Source: Luscinia megarhynchos (taxonomy: Eukaryota > Chordata > Aves > Passeriformes > Turdidae). From it: 64,000 nt of DNA. The notes under the pieces were generated by a model. The model was not told the DNA's origin. It did no database searches and saw only the letters and a list, made by a program, of their open reading frames with translations. Location: contig CM067590.1 of NCBI GenBank assembly GCA_034336665.1, forward strand, positions 5,678,459-5,742,458. Direction: 5' to 3'. The position numbers and the translations under genes were made by a program. Positions 45,007 to 55,612 of this stretch are shown here, piece by piece. Numbering within the stretch: the stretch's first letter is position 1; every line of letters starts with the position of its first letter.

Positions 45007-45030
45007 AGTGAGACAAACTTTGGGCTATTG

Positions 45031-46394
45031 TGTTGTTACTGGAGGGGGCAGGGCTGCAGAGCCCAGGCTGCCTCCCTGAAAGCTCTGAGAGCCGTGCAGG
45101 GCCAGCAGCAGGGCAGGGGCTGCAGGCAGAGGCTGGGGCAGCTGTCATTGCCTGTTCTGGGGAGCAGTGAGGAGCCACAGCATCCCCTGCAGCCTTGGCC
45201 CCTGGTCCTGATCTGTGTTACAAATCTGGGCATGCCGTACTTGCAGGTGGAGGGGGTTGGAAATTGTGAAGCTGCCCATTTAAAGTGCCACTCAAAGCAC
45301 TGCAACACTAATGTTGAATGCATTTCTGAGGTCCTGAATAAGGCTTTAGCCTTGAGCTAGACCTTGGATGAGTTTCCTGGCCAAGCTGTCAAATCAAGGA
45401 TTTTCTGGGCTTGTTTATATTAAAAGAAAAGAGAGGTTTAAAGAAAGAGCGTGCCATGGTTGGCTCAGCCAGTCCTTTAAAATAGCACTGTGATGTCACA
45501 CAGCAGTCTGACAGGTGGGGGGAAAAGCAGCATCTGCAACAGGGAGAACAGTGTACAAGGAACACAAGTCCCAGAGAAAGGCCTCACTGTGGAAAAGGTG
45601 CTTCATGGGAAAACACAGTTTCATGGGAAGGGCCTTCAGTCACAGTTGCTTGGCTGATGTGCTGAATCCAGGCAAGCTTTGCTTGGAGCCTGTCTGACAG
45701 ACCAGTGCTGAGAAGAGCAGGTTCTTGGAGGTGCCCCCACTGCTGCAGCCCCTGTCCCTGGAGCAGGAGGGCCCAGGGGCTCTGGGGCTTGGCAGCTCCT
45801 GTGGCCTCGTGCCCAGGGCAGGCACTGCCCTGATGTGCTGCTGTGCCCACGCTGGCTGTGGGACCAGCCTCCCAGCCCCAGCTGTCTCCACAGCCAGAGC
45901 CCTGTGGGTCCAGCCTTGCTCGAGGACCTGCTGCTCCTTACGCCTTCCTTCCCGCTGTGGCTCCAGCGGGCAGAGATCTCTAGGACATGAGAGCCCAGTT
46001 TAAAGTGCCCCGAGTCTCTGTGGTGCAACTCTACATGAAATTGTGTGTTTCTCACACAAATGCTGCAATTATGCAACTCAGCTCCCAGAGAGCTGATTTT
46101 TTAAAATGTAATTTTTGTGGGGCACATCAAAAAGGAAACCAAGGCACAAAATTTACCCCCTCCAAACCATAAAATTCCAGTGAAGAGGTTCCCAGACACC
46201 AATCTGTTGAAAAACCCAACTTTTCTGCAGTCTGAGGGACTGAGCTGGCTTTCAGAAAGGAATTTATTCTTGATTGAGGTAGGTGTCCCTAACTGCATAG
46301 CACAACTCTTTTGGGGTGTTTTGCATGACAAAGAACAAAAATACAGAGCTAACAATCTGCCATCTCCATACACCAACCTTCTGCTGTGAACCTC
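45031..46394. other. Intergenic sequence after MARCHF2
   Basis: No gene, known transposon or array is recognised. Short open frames are Gly/Ala/Leu-rich and overlap on both strands, as expected for GC-rich non-coding DNA. Confidence 0.6.
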
Positions 46395-46940
46395 TGTCAT
46401 GGTGTAACCCCAGCTGACAACCAAACACTGCACAGCCACTCAGTCACACACCACCCCCAAGAGGCATGGGGGAAAAAGGAAAAAAAAGCCCTTTTGATTT
46501 GAGCTAAAAACAGTTTAATAATTGAGACAAAATAATATGTAATAATACTAATGATAATAATAATGGTAATGGAAAAAAAGTGGAACAAGTGATGCCCAAT
46601 GCAGTTGCTCTCCAGCCACTGATCTGTGCCCAGCCTGTCCCCAGCCGTGACTGGCCCCTCCCCGGCAGCTCCCCCAGCTTACACTGCACAGGACGGTCTG
46701 TGGTGGGAATATCCTTCTGGCCAGTTTGGGTCAGCTCTCCTGGCTCTGCTCCCCCTCCAGCTCTTGTGCAGCTCCTTTTTGACACAGCATGAGACACAGA
46801 GAGATCCTTGGCTTGGGTAGACACCCCATGAGCAATAGCTTGGTTGTTGCTATCAATATTATTCTCACCCTAAATCCCAAACCCAGCACGATGCAGGCTA
46901 CTGAGAGGAAAGTCAACTCTACCCCAGGCAAGGCAGGACA
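46395..46940 (-). mobile_element. Solo LTR of an avian endogenous retrovirus
   Basis: The element begins TG (TGTCATGGTGTAACCCCAGC on +) and ends CA (GGCAGGACA at 46940), about 546 bases. Read on the minus strand it shows ctggggtagagttgac, gctgacccaaactggcc, aggatattccca and finally ctggggttacaccatgaca. These occur in the same order as in a well-known LTR family found across birds. The position where intact copies carry a TATA box reads tgtaagctggggg, so the promoter looks decayed. No internal retroviral sequence or primer-binding site flanks it, hence a solo LTR. I could not see an obvious target-site duplication. Confidence 0.8.
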
Positions 46941-47822
46941 GTGTCAGAGGCTCCTGCCATGGAGAGTAGGAAGTGCCTCACTGGGAGCAGAGATCCCTGC
47001 GTTTCCCCAGTCTTGGTGCTGTGGAAGAGGCTCAGGGCAGAGCTCTGGGGGCAGATGCCTGGGATTGGCACAGAGCTGCAACTCTGCAGCTCCTGCAGTG
47101 GAGCAGGGAGACCAATATTGTTGCCTGTGCCCTGAGGTGGCACTAAAGGAGGTCCAACCAGAGAGAGATGGAATCTAGGCTGGACCCAGGCAATGTCCTC
47201 TTCACCTACATCCACCCTCTCCTCTCCTAAGGACAGGATTTAGCAGGATCCTGCGAGGTGGGACCTTGATGGGGCGAGATCAGAGAATGACAGGTCTGCG
47301 GGAGCTGCCTGTCCTGCGGATTTCAGACACAGCTCAGCATTGTGCTGCCCTTCCTGCTGCCCCTGCACTGCTGCCAGGGCACGTCAGGCAAGGAGGCCTC
47401 TGGATGTGTGGGAAAGATAAGCGTTATCATAAGTATCCAGCTGTGTTTGGGGTTTTTTAACTTGAAAAAAGCCAGAGGCACTGCTGCAGTACCCTGGGGG
47501 AGCCGGACCCTGCTGTATTTTCCATGCCTCGTACAGAGCAGCCCTGCAGTGCCCTGGCACTCAGTGGTGGGAAGCACTGGAGCCAAGCTCTTCCCTGCAC
47601 CAAGTCCCTGTGCTCCCGTGTCCCCTGCAGTCCCAGCCGAGGGGTGGGGATGAAGGAGGCTCTGCTGGGGTGCCCACCTCCACCAGCTGCCAGCCCTCCC
47701 CTTGGCGGCAGGGGATCCGTGTGAGGAGAAAGCAGCAGGGGGCAGGACCCTCCCAGCTCCCAGCACCGAAACCCAGGGTGATGGCACGTGCACTCCCAGT
47801 CTCTCCTGCCCCGTGTTCCCTG
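46941..47822. other. Spacer between LTR and B30.2 exon
   Basis: On the minus strand this is the region downstream of the B30.2 stop codon. I see no minus-strand AATAAA or ATTAAA here. No domain is recognised in open frames of either strand. Confidence 0.55.
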
Positions 47823-48343
47823 TCAGGGGCACAGCCTGAGCCACGAGTCCATCCCCAGCCAGAGCCAAGGGCGCAGCCTCTGCCCAGCACACGAGGCCAG
47901 GCAGAAAGCAAAGATCGGGGCTTCGCTCTCAGCATCAGCAAAAGTCACCTGCTCCTCTGTGAAGTCCAGGCAGACCCGGATGGCCCTGGGGAGGCAGGTG
48001 AGCTGCAGGGGGGTCCAGTCAGGATCGCTGAAAGCATGGTACTGCCCAAACCACTGCCCCACGGCCCAAATCCCCTCCTGCGGCGTAAAACTGAGCACCC
48101 CCTTCCTCCTGACGGACTCCTGGGCCACTCCCACAGCCCACCAGAGCCCTGCCTCGGCCACCCGCACCTCCCAGCGGTGTCTCCCCGCGGCGAAGCTCGG
48201 GCTGCCCAGCACGCACGGCTCCGTGTCGAAGCGCTCGGGGCTGTCGGGCAGCGAGCTCCACTCCGCCCCCCGGGCCACCCCTCGCTGGTCACTGGCCACG
48301 ACGAGGAAGGGGTTGGCGGTGTCCGGGTCCAGAGTCACGTCGG
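47823..48343 (-). CDS. B30.2 (PRY-SPRY) terminal exon, TRIM/butyrophilin type
   Basis: This minus-strand exon begins after a good acceptor (ctctgtccccag, AG at 48344-48345) and ends at TGA 47823-47825, giving about 172 residues, the usual length of a complete B30.2 domain. The PRY part starts DVTLDPDTANP and includes LPDSPERFDTEPCVLG. The SPRY part has GRHRWEVRV, WWAVGVAQESV, KGVLSFTPQEGIWAVG, RVCLDFTEEQVTF and GQRLRPWLWLG, and ends LRLCP. B30.2 domains bind proteins or ligands at the C-terminus of TRIM ligases and butyrophilins. No RING, B-box or immunoglobulin exon was found upstream on this strand (48.3-64 kb). The frame is intact, so it could be an active gene with a short or distant 5' part, or an orphan exon. 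Which family member it is I cannot say. Confidence 0.85.
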
Positions 48344-48957
48344 CTGGGGACAGAGGGAGAAGCTGCTCAGAGCAGGCAGCCCCAGGGCTGCATCCATCCA
48401 CCCCAGCAAGAGAAGGGACAGAAGGGGGAGTTCCTTTTCCCCACAGTGGGAAAAGCCCCTGGCTGGACTGTCCCTGTCTCCCTGCTGCCCCAGTCCTGCC
48501 CCTGCCCCACACATCCTGGCCAAGGAGCCCCAGTTTCCTGGAGGAGAAGGCACCTGGGTGGGTGGGTGCACATCTGCAGTGCAGCCACCTGGACCTGAGC
48601 CTGGGTGTCTCTGGTGCTGTGGGAGGAGAACAGGCTGTCAGGGCACTAACCAGTGCTGCCCACGGCGGGCGTTACCCCAGAGCCATAACCCATGGCCCCA
48701 GGTTCATCTCTCTTTCTATCAGCACTGGAGAGGGCCAAGGATGTCAGCTCAGGAGCCTTTGGTGCTGGAGCTGGGTCCACAGGTAAGCACCAAGAGTTCA
48801 GGTGGGAGTGCTGCAGCCACCAATCCCACCCCATGAAAAGCCTATTCTGGGGACAAGCCCCAGTGCCTTCACCTTCAGGAGTTGTCCCACAGCAGAAGCA
48901 GGATGCATTTTCTCAACAGAGGACAGTTCCCCCTCCTGTTCCCTTCTGAAAACTCAC
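48344..48957 (-). other. Sequence upstream of the B30.2 exon (possible intron)
   Basis: This is non-coding on the minus strand. On the + strand 48721-48781 resembles a small exon (ttctatcag ... ccacag|gtaagc) but has no recognisable product and lies opposite to the B30.2 gene. Confidence 0.4.
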
Positions 48958-49030
48958 CTCTTCCACTCATCTCCTCCACTTCATCCATCAGGGTCTCACT
49001 TTCTACTCTCTCCATGCTGGATGCCAGCAT
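48958..49030 (-). CDS. Candidate small exon upstream of the B30.2 exon
   Basis: The minus strand reads MLASSMERVESETLMDEVEE and then MSGR plus one base, followed by GAG|GTGAGT (donor GT at 48957-48956). The exon would end with a single G. The B30.2 exon begins with CC, so joining gives Ala before DVTLDPDTA, the expected A-x-VTLDPDTA context. The segment is acidic and helix-like, similar in character to the short heptad exons before B30.2 in butyrophilin/TRIM genes. An in-frame stop lies just upstream of the ATG at 49028-49030, so it would be either a first coding exon or an internal exon starting after the AG at 49017-49018. Phase agreement alone has a one-in-three chance probability. Confidence 0.3.
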
Positions 49031-50931
49031 ATCAACAGTCAATCAACAGGATTCACTGCTGGAAATGGGAATTGCAAGACTCAAAGACTGTCTGAGTATG
49101 ATAAAGCAGAGAAGGAATGATGAAAAGGTCACAGCATTCAGCACTTTTTACACAGCCAGTACTCACCTGCTCAGCCTGCAGGCTGGCTCCAGGAAGGCAG
49201 GTTTGGGATGGGTTGGAAGCTCTTCAGTCTGCTCCCCACTCCTCTGACCCCCTCATCTGCTCATGGCCGCACTGAGCTTGCCCAGCACTTCCAGCTTGTC
49301 TGAGTGAGCAGGGCACAGTGCAGAGGGGCTGGATGGCTGGAGAGCAGAGCTGGGAGTTTGCCTGGGTACCACCCCACTGAGCTTCCCCCTCCCCTTCTCT
49401 GGGCAGTGACCTCCCATGCCCTGAAGCTGCCAGCCCGCATGGGACCTCATCCAACACTTGAATTTGGCAATTCCTCCTTTTCCTGCAGTGCCCAGTCCTG
49501 TTTGCATCACAGAGTCTGCTGATCTCCCAGCTGCAGGTGGGTGATAAGAGCCCCTGAGTGCTGGGAGAGTCTATCTCCCTGTGCAGGATGCTCAGAGTCT
49601 CCCACAGGCACCTCCAGCCCCTTGGGATGGAGCCTGGGGACACCAGCTGCAGAGCTCTGGGTGTTCAGGCTGCCGTCTGTGAAAAGGGGAGCTCTGGCTC
49701 CTGCCCTGGCTGGTTCCTGCTGGAGATGTTTGCAGGGCTTGTGTCACCTCGATTGCTCAACGGGTACATGGGGAGCAGCACGTGCTCTGCATCCCACCTC
49801 TGTTCTCCAGGCAGCTCTCCAGGTGCTGGGGGATGACAGCCTTGTTCCCAGTCACAGAGAACACAAGGCGTTTCGTCTGGTTTCACTCTGGAAGGCACCA
49901 GCTGAGCACAATTAAAGCAGGATGTAAAGGCAGCTGCTGCCAGGTGGCTTTGCAGACACCCCGTGAACCCTCTGCCTGGAGCTGGGCTGCCTTGGCCAAG
50001 CTCACTGACCAGTTCCTTCTGCACCTTTTGGCGTGCCTGGCACCTGGTCCTCCCCAGCTCCTTCCACTCCACACGGCCTCAGCACTCACAGCCGTCCCTT
50101 GGCACACGCAGCTGTGTGGGACAGCCAGCTTTGGTCCCCAGCCTTGCCCACCTGTGCAGGCTGGATTTCCCCGGAGCGATGCCCGTGGGATTGTGATCCC
50201 ATCTTTAAGTTACGAGGTTTGGTTATTACCCTTCTTTCTGCTGTCATTCGTTGTTGGGGGTTAGGATTTTTCCTTTCGTTTCTTTCTCTCAGGGAATTTT
50301 CTCCCAGTTGTTGCTGAGAGGCAAAAGCACCGATACTTAAGAGAGACAAAAGATGTGGCCAAGGAGAAGGGGGAGGAGGGCAGCTGAGGGGCATTCCCTT
50401 GGGAAGGCAGAGACACCGAGAGGTCCGGACCGGCAGCTCTGCTCTCACAGCACGAGTGAGACACAGCACAGTGGGACTGAGGAGAATCCGCAGCCGCTGT
50501 GCAATGGCATCTGCTGCTGCGGGTGAAGCTCTGCTCGTGAGAGCGCCTGTGCACTGGGACCTCATCAACAGCTCACCCAAGAAAGGACCCTCCCCTCTGC
50601 TCGGGTGCCTCAGGGGAAAGCCCAGGACCCCTGAGCCCTCTCCCCTCTGAGAGACCCTCTCCCCGCGGTGCCCGGGAGCCAGGCTGCGCTGCCCAGCCCT
50701 GCCCTTCCGTGCCGCTGCTGCGCTTTGTCCCCGCGCGGTGACCGGCGCCCCGCGGGCCGGGCCAGCCCTGGGCTCCTGCCGCAGCTGCGAGTTCCTCCGG
50801 CGTTCCGTTTGTACTCCGGACAGTGCACATCCCTGCCCTGCCAGCGGCTACTGAGAGATTCCTGCTGCAGCTTCTGCTGCTGCGGGCCAGGATCCGCTCC
50901 TGCTGAGGGCTTGCAAAGGAAGTCTCTGTGT
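49031..50931. other. Unassigned sequence, possible LTR-derived start at 50252
   Basis: No gene is supported. A minus-strand segment at about 50000-50070 reads RQKVQKELVSELGQ, reminiscent of a coiled coil but isolated. From 50252 the sequence TGTTGGGGGTTAGGATTTTT has the TG-start look of an LTR, and a similar TGTTGGGGGTTGAGTGTTTTT occurs at 51424. I cannot confirm an element from this alone. Confidence 0.35.
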
Positions 50932-51030
50932 CTCTCTCTGTGTCTCTCTCTGTGTCTCTCTCTGTGTCTCTCTCTGTGTCTCTCTCTGTGTCTCTGTCCC
51001 TCTGTCCCTCTCTCTCTCTCTCTCTGTCTC
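50932..51030. repeat. TGTCTCTCTCTG microsatellite
   Basis: Six copies of a 12-base pyrimidine-rich unit are followed by tgtccctc and plain (TC)n. It is the first of four tandem arrays within 1.5 kb. Confidence 0.92.
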
Positions 51031-51200
51031 AGCCGCCGTTCCCGTGCGGAGAGGCGGCTCCGCTCGCTCACAGCGCCCCCTGCAGCCGCGGGGGGATCAC
51101 CGCACCCGCCCTGCCCGGCCGGGAGCCAGCAGCGCCCCTGCTGGCTGTGCCCGGAACTGCAGCCACGGGAGCGTGCCGTGCCTGCAGCCGAGAGGAGAGG

Positions 51201-51380
51201 CTGACTGGGCCAGACTGACTGGGCCTGTGGTTCTGGCTGTCACTGGGCCTGTGGTTCTGGCTGTGACTTTGTAGTTCTGACTGTGACTGACTGGCCCTGT
51301 GGTTCTGGCTGAGACTGGGCCTGTGGTTCTGCCTGAGACTGGCCCTGTGGTTCTGGCTGTCTCTGGATCTGTGGTTTTGT
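51201..51380. repeat. Degenerate GGGCCTGTGGTTCTGGCTGT repeat
   Basis: About seven imperfect copies of a 23-32 base unit containing (C/G)CCTGTGGTTCTGGCTG and GACTGA. It is followed by a TTG/CTG-rich stretch and then TTATATACATAT at about 51410. Confidence 0.8.
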
Positions 51381-51544
51381 TTGTTGCTGCTGCTTCTGTT
51401 GTTTGTCTGTCTTATATACATATTGTTGGGGGTTGAGTGTTTTTCTATTACTGTGTCAATTGCAAGAATTTTTCCCATTATCATGCTAACAGAGCTTTGC
51501 GGGTTACACCCAGGACTGGACAAAAGGGGTAGGTGGGAGCGGCT

Positions 51545-51632
51545 TCTGGAGGGGGTCACTCGTGTTTCCGGAGGGGTCACTCGTGTTTCCGGAGGGGTCA
51601 CTCGTGTTTCTGGAGGGGTCACTCGTGTTTCC
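51545..51632. repeat. 21-base repeat GGAGGGGTCACTCGTGTTTCC
   Basis: Four nearly identical copies, one with a single change (TTTCT). In one + frame each copy gives the seven residues GGVTRVS. Confidence 0.93.
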
Positions 51633-51889
51633 AGGAGCTCGGAGGAGGACGCCCCGTCTGCAGCCCCGCGGCCGAAGGCAGGAGAGCCAGACCCTCTGCG
51701 ATCCCCTGCCCTGCGTTTCCCCGCTGCAGCCTCCTGCCCTGTGCAGGACACAGCTGATCACCCTGGACACAGCGGTGAGCGAGGAGCTGCTGCTCCAGCC
51801 GCTCTACCCGAGACCGGCGTGGGCACTGCCGCCCCTCCCGCCTGCGCTCCCGCCTCTCTGTGGCCGCCAGGATTTGTTCTGTCTGCAGC

Positions 51890-52378
51890 ACCGGGACCGA
51901 GGGCAGAGAGAGTGAGCCCACAGCTAAAGCAAGGACTGGGACCGAGGGCAGAGAGAGTGAGCCCACAGCTAAAGCAAGGACTGGGACCGAGGGCAGAGAG
52001 AGTGAGCCCACAGCTAAAGCAAGGACTGGGACCGAGGGCAGAGAGAATGTGCCCACAGCTAAAGCAAGGACTGGGACCGAGGGCAGAGAGAGTGAGCCCA
52101 CAGCTAAAGCAAGGACTGGGACCGAGGGCAGAGAGAGTGAGCCCACAGCTAAAGCAAGGACTGGGACCGAGGGCAGAGAGAGTGAGCCCACAGCTAAAGC
52201 AAGGACTGGGACCGAGGGCAGAGAGAATGTGCCCACAGCTAAAGCAAGGATTGGGACCGAGGGCAGAGAGAATGTGCCCACAGCTAAAGCAAGGATTGGG
52301 ACCGAGGGCAGAGAGAATGTGCCCACAGCTAAAGCAAGGACTGGGACCGAGGGCAGAGAGTGAGCCCACAGCTAAAGA
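51890..52378. repeat. 45-base minisatellite (15-codon unit)
   Basis: Ten full copies and one truncated copy of a 45-base unit occur. In the + frame starting at 51381 each gives GPRAERVSPQLKQGL or its variant with MC in place of VS. The order of variants is V,V,V,M,V,V,V,M,M,M, so a block of about four units appears to have been duplicated. Four of six frames are open, which argues against selection for a particular protein. Confidence 0.95.
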
Positions 52379-52454
52379 AAGTGCCTGCCCGTGGGCAGCG
52401 GGGCCACCTGGCCGGCAGCGAGACGTGGAGTGATTCCCCAGCACAGAGCTGGAC

Positions 52455-52500
52455 AAAATCAGCCTGTCAGCTCTGCGAGGGTCCCCTCCAACTGAAATAT
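52455..52500 (+). mobile_element. Possible CR1 3' tail fragment
   Basis: The text tctgcgagggtcccctccaa followed by ctgaaatattccagtctg resembles the last bases of CR1 elements (gagggtcccttccaacc, attct). It is short and uncertain. Confidence 0.35.
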
Positions 52501-55383
52501 TCCAGTCTGTTCAGGTCCTAGGGCTGGCTGCAGGGCCGCAGGGTCCCACCTGTGCTATGGCTTCGAGAGGCCCTGGCACTCTCCAGAGCAAGGGCCTCAG
52601 GGTGGGTATGGTGAAAGGTGGGTGCAAAATGCAGCACATGGCCACCAGCTCATGAAGAGCTGAGAGATGAGATGAGGACTCAGCAGCCAGTGTCGTCTGC
52701 TTTTGGTGTTACCTCAAGTAACACCACTCATACATTCATTCAGTATGACTGTCAGAGAACCTGTGAATGAAATTCAAAAGCAAATGAATGGAAATTAAGT
52801 CAGTTTTGTTTCTAAGAAGCTCAGCTATTCAGTATATAATCCTGAGTCCTGCTGTACTGACTGTGCAAGGGAAGGGGAGGATGTTCTGACCCTTCTGCAG
52901 GCTTGCTTGGGACACTTCACCCTCTTCAACAAGAATGTCAGCAAGGGACCCTTAAGTGTCCAGTGACGTGAATCCTGAGGTCCTGACATTCACCCTGAAA
53001 ATGGTGCTGTGGGATGAAACCACAGCAGGAATGGGCAGAGCCAGGCAGTGCAGAAAGGGCACCGCATTGCTTGCTGAAGTTGCAGTGTCTAATATTAGCC
53101 ACAGGTCGGATACTTTAGAAATCCTTTCAAGAAGGACAGAGATCCTGGGACAGCTTTCCTGTAATCCTCTGGAGCAGCACACTCAATAGCAGGTCTCTGA
53201 GGCTTGTAACCCAAGTCCTGCCAGGCTGCACGGAGAGGACAAATGGCTCCTGGACACTTCGGTCTGTGCTTAAAATAGGAACAAAGCTGCTCCCATGTGC
53301 CTGCTCACAGAGCTGGGGGAGGAGCTGCCGTGGGCTCTGAGTGTCCGTGGTGTCTGCAGCTCTCCTCTTTCTGCTGTGCTCACAAAGTTGTACCTTTCAC
53401 TCAAGATACTGAACTTTGGCACCCGGCAGTAAGCCACCTTCTCTGCACACCCAAGGTCGTAAGGACATCCAAGGACAACCAATTCAGGCTGATACATGGC
53501 AGGAAAAATGTGCAAGTAAGACCGTGTCGACACCAGCAGCAGGTAAGTGAATCACAGTGAGCAGCAGCGGGTCTGGGATATGGGACACGCCGTCTCTGCA
53601 CAGAGAATCTGGGGTCCTTCTGTGATCCTAAACATCGGGGTTCAGAAACCAAATGACACATTAAGGGCAGACACCAGTGTCAGGATATTGGGGTGGGAGT
53701 GTCAGGGAAGGGGGAAGTGGAGCTGTGTCAGTGGGTGTCACCTGTCACTGCAGGATTTAGGGCACAGCCCAGGTAGCAAACAGCTGCTGAGAGACCAATA
53801 AAGGCGGCCCAAAAATTCTTCATCAGGCTTGAACAAGTGAAGAAACTAAATGGCAGAGAGTTCATTATTATCTAAGTGGGAAAAAGGAAAGTACATAAAC
53901 CAAAATATCCATACAATGGTGTTAACAGGAAGCTGCATGTTATCTTCCTAGGGAATCGTGTGATCAGCAGTAAAGGAATGTCTTGGGATGGTGTTGACTC
54001 TCAAAGAGGAGCTGTTATTTCAGAAAATTCATAGAAGACATTGCTTTTACAGGAATAGCCATTGGTAGATGGAAAGAGACCTAGAAGAGTTTCAAATTTT
54101 CCTAATTAAGAACGTTCTTTAAATCCCACCAGCTACTCTGCATTTCAGGGTAACTAAGATGGCAGAGACTTGCTCAAAGCACTCCAAGCATGCTCTCTAG
54201 AGGAGTATGTAATTTATAAAGGCCCTGGAACTAAAATTAAGCTCTTGTGCTGTAATGTGCAGGCTTTGATGGCACTCACAGACCCAGGCTCCTCACCACT
54301 GGCTCATGCATTCCTTTACATTGCTGCAGTACAGTTTTCTGAGCTGCTGGACTCCTTCTGCTTTAGTCATGTAAAACCCAATATCCCCATTGACCACAAC
54401 CAGTGCCACAATGGTGCCACGTCTGGTCCATGAGCAAGCAGAGGTGGAGCTGGAATCCATAACCTCCAGGGAAGGAATTGACAGCAGACTTGTAACAGAG
54501 ATACCTGCTTTCTGTGAAGACAGTGGGAATTTATTTTAATGACCTGGCTTTGCTGATGACATGAAGACTTTAAGACTCCTCAGGCTGTTAGTGTTAGGAG
54601 TGTTGGCATGATGAATGTTAGTGATTCAGAACATGAGCTTTTCTGGAGGGGAGGTTTGGAGCAGTTAATCATGGTTGGGCTTTCTTTTGAGAAGCATCAG
54701 TGATGTGTCAGCCATAGAATCTGCCCCCTGACACCCTCATTTCCTGATCATAAACACAGGCCTCACCATGATCTACAGGAAAGTCAGTTTCTGAGTTTGT
54801 CTGCTACTGATGGCCCCCAGCTTACTCTGCTCTGACAAAAAGCCATAAAGTGATAATAAGAAAATCATGTTCAAAAGGATAGTCCTGTTAGCATCAGTGT
54901 CTGGTCACATTTCAGGTGTAAATAATTGCACATTCTTCCATGAACTACCTGTGCAGTTCCAGTTAGACACTGTGTCACAGCATCCTCTCTCAAGGAATTC
55001 CTCTGAGGAATTGCAGTATCTCCTGAAGACAAGCCTCCCCCTTTCTTATACAGGATCTATTTCAAGAGTAGATGAACTAATCCCATGAAAATGCTGTGTC
55101 CTGGTCTTGAGTTATAATAGCTTTGGGATGCTCATTAAGATTGAGAGGCACATAAAGAAGACATTAGGATGAAGTGTCATGAGAGTCACAACTCAGGAGT
55201 GGCTTAAGTGCAAGAATCTGCACAAGGTGAGATTTGCTGATGGGCAGATGGACCAGCAAGGCTGCAGTGCCCAGCAGCTGTGCCCAGACCACGAGCCACA
55301 GCAAGCACAAGCACTCACTCACCTTGCCTGACCTGGGCCCATCCTGCTCTGGGGGTACCAGTGCTCAATTGCATCTGGAGTTT
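52501..55383. other. Unique sequence, nothing recognised
   Basis: Moderately AT-rich with only short open frames. No domain, array or known transposon is seen. Confidence 0.6.
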
Positions 55384-55612
55384 CAGAGAATCACAGAATT
55401 GCTTGAGTTGGAAAGGATCTTAAAGTCCACCCTCACAGGGAAGAATTTTTTATCTCACCTAACTCTGTCCTCTGGCAGTGGGAATCCATTCCCCCTTGTC
55501 CTGTCCCTCCAGGCCCTTGCCCAAAGTCCCTCTCAAGCTCCCTTGGAGCCCCTTTAGAAACTAAAAGGGGCTCTGAGGTCTTCTTAGAGCCTTCTCTTCT
55601 CCAGTCTGAGCT
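55384..55612 (-). mobile_element. CR1 LINE 3' end, minus orientation
   Basis: The + strand starts agaatcacagaattgcttga, then gttggaaaggatcttaaagt, and continues with ctctggcagtgggaatccat, ctccaggcccttgcccaaag and ccttctcttctccagtctga. These follow in order the reverse complement of the CR1 3' region, including its terminus. It is 5'-truncated and non-coding. Confidence 0.88.

Larger units (their letters stand above)
42408..45030 (+). other. MARCHF2: MARCHF2 3' UTR (probable extent)
   Basis: No AATAAA was seen between the stop and 44717. AATAAA occurs at 44717-44722 and 45001-45006, the latter followed by a T/G-rich stretch (ctattgtgttgttactgg). A (TA)n microsatellite sits at about 42637-42658. 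Open frames at 43.3-44.6 kb are Cys/Ser/Leu-rich strings of low complexity without a recognisable domain, and I do not call them genes. Confidence 0.6.

Noticed and set aside
48721..48790. Exon-like + strand segment (ttctatcag to ccacag|gtaagc)
   Set aside because: The splice signals are good, but the product (LERAKDVSSGAFGAGAGSTG) is not recognisable, no partner exons exist on the + strand nearby, and the adjacent B30.2 exon is on the other strand.
49665..50072. Minus-strand RQKVQKELVSELGQ string as a TRIM coiled-coil exon of the B30.2 gene
   Set aside because: Only about 15 residues look coiled-coil-like. The following frame has no TRIM similarity, and no matching splice sites or B-box were found.
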